Positions 44,701 to 45,403 of a stretch of DNA of 45,403 nt are shown one piece after another. The stretch spans positions 1 to 45,403 of the forward strand of contig DLKD01000147.1 of NCBI GenBank assembly GCA_002477755.1. Reading direction: 5' to 3'. The notes below the pieces were generated by a model that saw only the letters and a program-made list of their open reading frames with translations, searched no databases and was not told where the DNA came from. Position 1 is the first letter of the stretch. Each line of letters opens with the position of its first letter. Made by a program: the position numbers and the translations under genes. Source of the stretch: Gordonia sp. UBA7599 (GTDB lineage Bacteria > Actinomycetota > Actinomycetes > Mycobacteriales > Mycobacteriaceae).

Positions 44701-45403
44701 CGCCGTCGACGGCGATCCGGCGACCGTGTGGACCGCACCGGCGGACGGTGCCCGCGACGACGATGAGGACCCCGCCGACGATGACGGGACGACGTCGGAC
44801 CGCGAGAGCGGCGACGAGGCGACGTCCGACGGAAAGGCCGGCAACACCGGCGGATACGGTGACCCGGACAGCAAGAAACAGAACGGGGATGACGCCCAGA
44901 AGGATTCTGGGCAGAAGGATTCTGGCCACAAGGATCCCGCCAAGGAGGATCCCGCCCAGAAGGATTCGGGCCGAGAGGATTCCAGGGCCGGCGACTCCGG
45001 GGAGACAGACTCGGGTGAGGAGGAGCCTGGCAAACAGGAGTCCGGGCAGAAAGACTCTGGGAGAGAGAGCGATTCCGGGCCGACGCTGACCATCCGCCTC
45101 CCCGAGGTGCAACGCGTGGACAAGCTGCGCATCGTCGCGCCGGAGACGTATCCGGCGGCACCCACTGAGGTGTCGGTGAACCTGGGCGAGCGCTGGCTCA
45201 CCCGCACGGTGACGCGGGACGGGACGGTCACCCTGACCGGTGCCCGCACCGACCGGATCCGGTTGCGGGTCAACAAATCCGCCGACGTCATCGACGTGAA
45301 CTCGCTTGGATTCGCCACCAGGGCACCCGCCGGGATCGCGGAGATCAAGATCTCTCCGGCACCCGACGCACGGCCGTTCGACCCCGACCGGGTGGTCACC
45401 GTC
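41792..45403 (+). CDS. aftD: Alpha-(1->3)-arabinofuranosyltransferase AftD, N-terminal 1204 codons
   Basis: Membrane GT-C transferase that adds alpha-(1->3) arabinofuranose branches in arabinogalactan and lipoarabinomannan using decaprenylphosphoryl arabinose. It matches Rv0236c from AQSPG and DTKLDLTANP onward; FFPHGSFF, SPRVLTTIGSISSETLPMM, FLDFIESS and TTQWSSLTEVLRGT-like segments are near identical. Multi-span region to about residue 435, then periplasmic carbohydrate-binding modules. No ATG, GTG or TTG lies in frame between the stop at 41567 and the conserved N-terminus; CTG 41792, with GGGG 7 nt upstream and a CTGA overlap, is the best start. A charged insertion (44741-45076) is absent from Rv0236c. 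The gene runs off the window. Confidence 0.93.
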   Translation, partial: MTAAGHLTRRGIAAIFAASLVLAFAQSPGRIAADTKLDLTANPWGFLSRAAHLWTPTAPLGQVQNQAYGYFFPHGSFFALGHLLHIPPWITQRLWWALLLTVGVVGIVKLAQALGIGSPGSRLLAGAIFALSPRVLTTIGSISSETLPMMLAPWVVLGVVTGLSSTTTPLWRLGLRAAVPIALMGAVNAVATIAATAVGVLWWALAYRDTDRRRWARFGAWWALGAALVCAWWIIPLVLLSRVSPPFLDFIESSRVTTQWSSLTEVLRGTSSWTPFVSPERVAGAILVTQPAAVLATGVLAAAGLAGLTMASLPYRRTLVAILGVGLLLMCLGYAGQWGSPIAEPVRVFLDGPGAPLRNLHKFDPFLRIPLVLGIAHLVARVPLPPEVPVREALAGFAHPQRSRPVAATIVLLVALLGAGTLAWTGGLAGDATYRSLPSHWRDAARWLDERTGPATDGPSQPTRTLIVPGSPFAQQLWGTTRDEPMQALAQTPWAVRDAIPLVPPTAIRALDAVQRDIADGRGSPELAPMLAQLGVGYVVLRADLDPRESRSARPLLAQQALLASPGIAKVAQFGADVAPAVVRGVVVDDGLRPPMPAIQIFAVDTQVFPGTGPVLADLASMPRVVGGPEALPPGLLSVLDSDARAAGLSSDGPRWITDAPADRETDFGRVDHNRSAIRAPGDPRRTKNAVADYPAGPRRDEHPVVGQWLLDDQPGAVEVRASSSASDATQPGQTSPANSTAAAFDGDGSTAWLSSGLDHAIGQWLELTFPQPRSNLAVTVTTAKALGPDVTSILVTTDQGTAVVNGVKPGEPVTVTLPPGETKRVQIRATATKNATVGNQFALADVTLTDLATGNPLSIRQRVVLPAQQKNSAVAQWVLTQELTGRSACVRDTSSDDELFRCASGLGLTPETPGVFTRALSVPSATSVSPTVTLVPMPGDGLRALLHVPGSVVADGPSDVTDPRGAAQAAVDGDPATVWTAPADGARDDDEDPADDDGTTSDRESGDEATSDGKAGNTGGYGDPDSKKQNGDDAQKDSGQKDSGHKDPAKEDPAQKDSGREDSRAGDSGETDSGEEEPGKQESGQKDSGRESDSGPTLTIRLPEVQRVDKLRIVAPETYPAAPTEVSVNLGERWLTRTVTRDGTVTLTGARTDRIRLRVNKSADVIDVNSLGFATRAPAGIAEIKISPAPDARPFDPDRVVTV
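44897..45076 (+). repeat. Degenerate 15-bp repeats coding KDSG/KDPA pentapeptides in aftD
   Basis: In-frame units close to CAGAAGGATTCTGGG (44897-44911, then 44912-44926) degrade into variants coding HKDPA, KEDPA, QKDSG, REDSR, ETDSG, KQESG and QKDSG. They form the right part of the ~110-residue acidic insertion. Confidence 0.85.

Noticed and set aside
43870-45399. Long minus-strand open frame at the right edge
   Set aside because: Antisense to the conserved AftD sequence; Ser/Pro-rich translation without domains.
1-45403. tRNA, rRNA, insertion sequences, integrase or phage genes
   Set aside because: I looked for conserved tRNA arms, transposase motifs and integrase segments and saw none; a covariance-model scan would be needed to exclude small RNAs.

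Overview
The window is high-GC actinobacterial DNA from a mycolic-acid-producing organism, most likely Gordonia or a close relative (inference). The evidence is an MspA-family porin, a trehalose-type sulfotransferase, a DUF4185 protein (mycobacterial endo-D-arabinanase family), and a right-hand third that follows the M. tuberculosis block aftD (Rv0236c), Rv0236A, lpqI (Rv0237), TetR (Rv0238), htdX (Rv0241c), fabG4 (Rv0242c), fadA2 (Rv0243), fadE5 (Rv0244c). I see no rRNA, tRNA, CRISPR array, insertion sequence or prophage.

Layout. Positions 1-3550 (minus) hold a sulfur block: sulfatase, Stf0-like sulfotransferase, cysD and the start of cysN. Positions 3645-9014 hold a TetR regulator, two DUF2236 (MpaB/rubber-oxygenase family) proteins, an SRPBCC-DUF5995 fusion and an alpha/beta hydrolase. 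Positions 9025-10800 hold an MspA porin, then a lower-GC stretch with two tandem, very basic 40-41-residue reading frames, each with its own promoter and ribosome binding site. A large LuxR-type ATPase regulator follows (10844-13447). A five-gene oligopeptide ABC importer with two tandem binding lipoproteins runs on the minus strand to 20480.

Positions 20481-21574 hold an HTH/Clp_N protein with a probably leaderless promoter built into two perfect palindromes, bracketed by inverted arrays of a 22-bp repeat. Next come a cation efflux protein, a TPR-like protein, HdeD, a thioesterase, the DUF4185 enzyme, endonuclease IV, fadE5, a secreted lipase, an MFS exporter, glutamate decarboxylase, an SDR dehydrogenase and a VanW protein (21575-35373). 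The last part (35557-45403) holds fadA2, fabG4-htdX, a TetR regulator, lpqI, a small DUF2613-like membrane protein and the first 1204 codons of aftD, which continues past the edge.

How genes work together. FadE5, FadA2, FabG4 and HtdX supply dehydrogenase, thiolase, ketoacyl reductase and hydratase activities for acyl-CoA chemistry. The promoters of fadE5, fadA2/fabG4 and the neighbouring TetR gene carry the same TTAC...GTAA palindrome, which suggests one regulon. AftD builds arabinan, the DUF4185 protein may cut it, and LpqI trims muropeptides. CysD/CysN make activated sulfate that the adjacent Stf0-like enzyme can use.

The items most worth a second look are the tandem basic micro-proteins at 10120-10707, the Clp_N operator-promoter, the inverted 21-22-bp repeat arrays, the histone-like tail on FadA2, the charged insertion in AftD and the probable CTG start of aftD.
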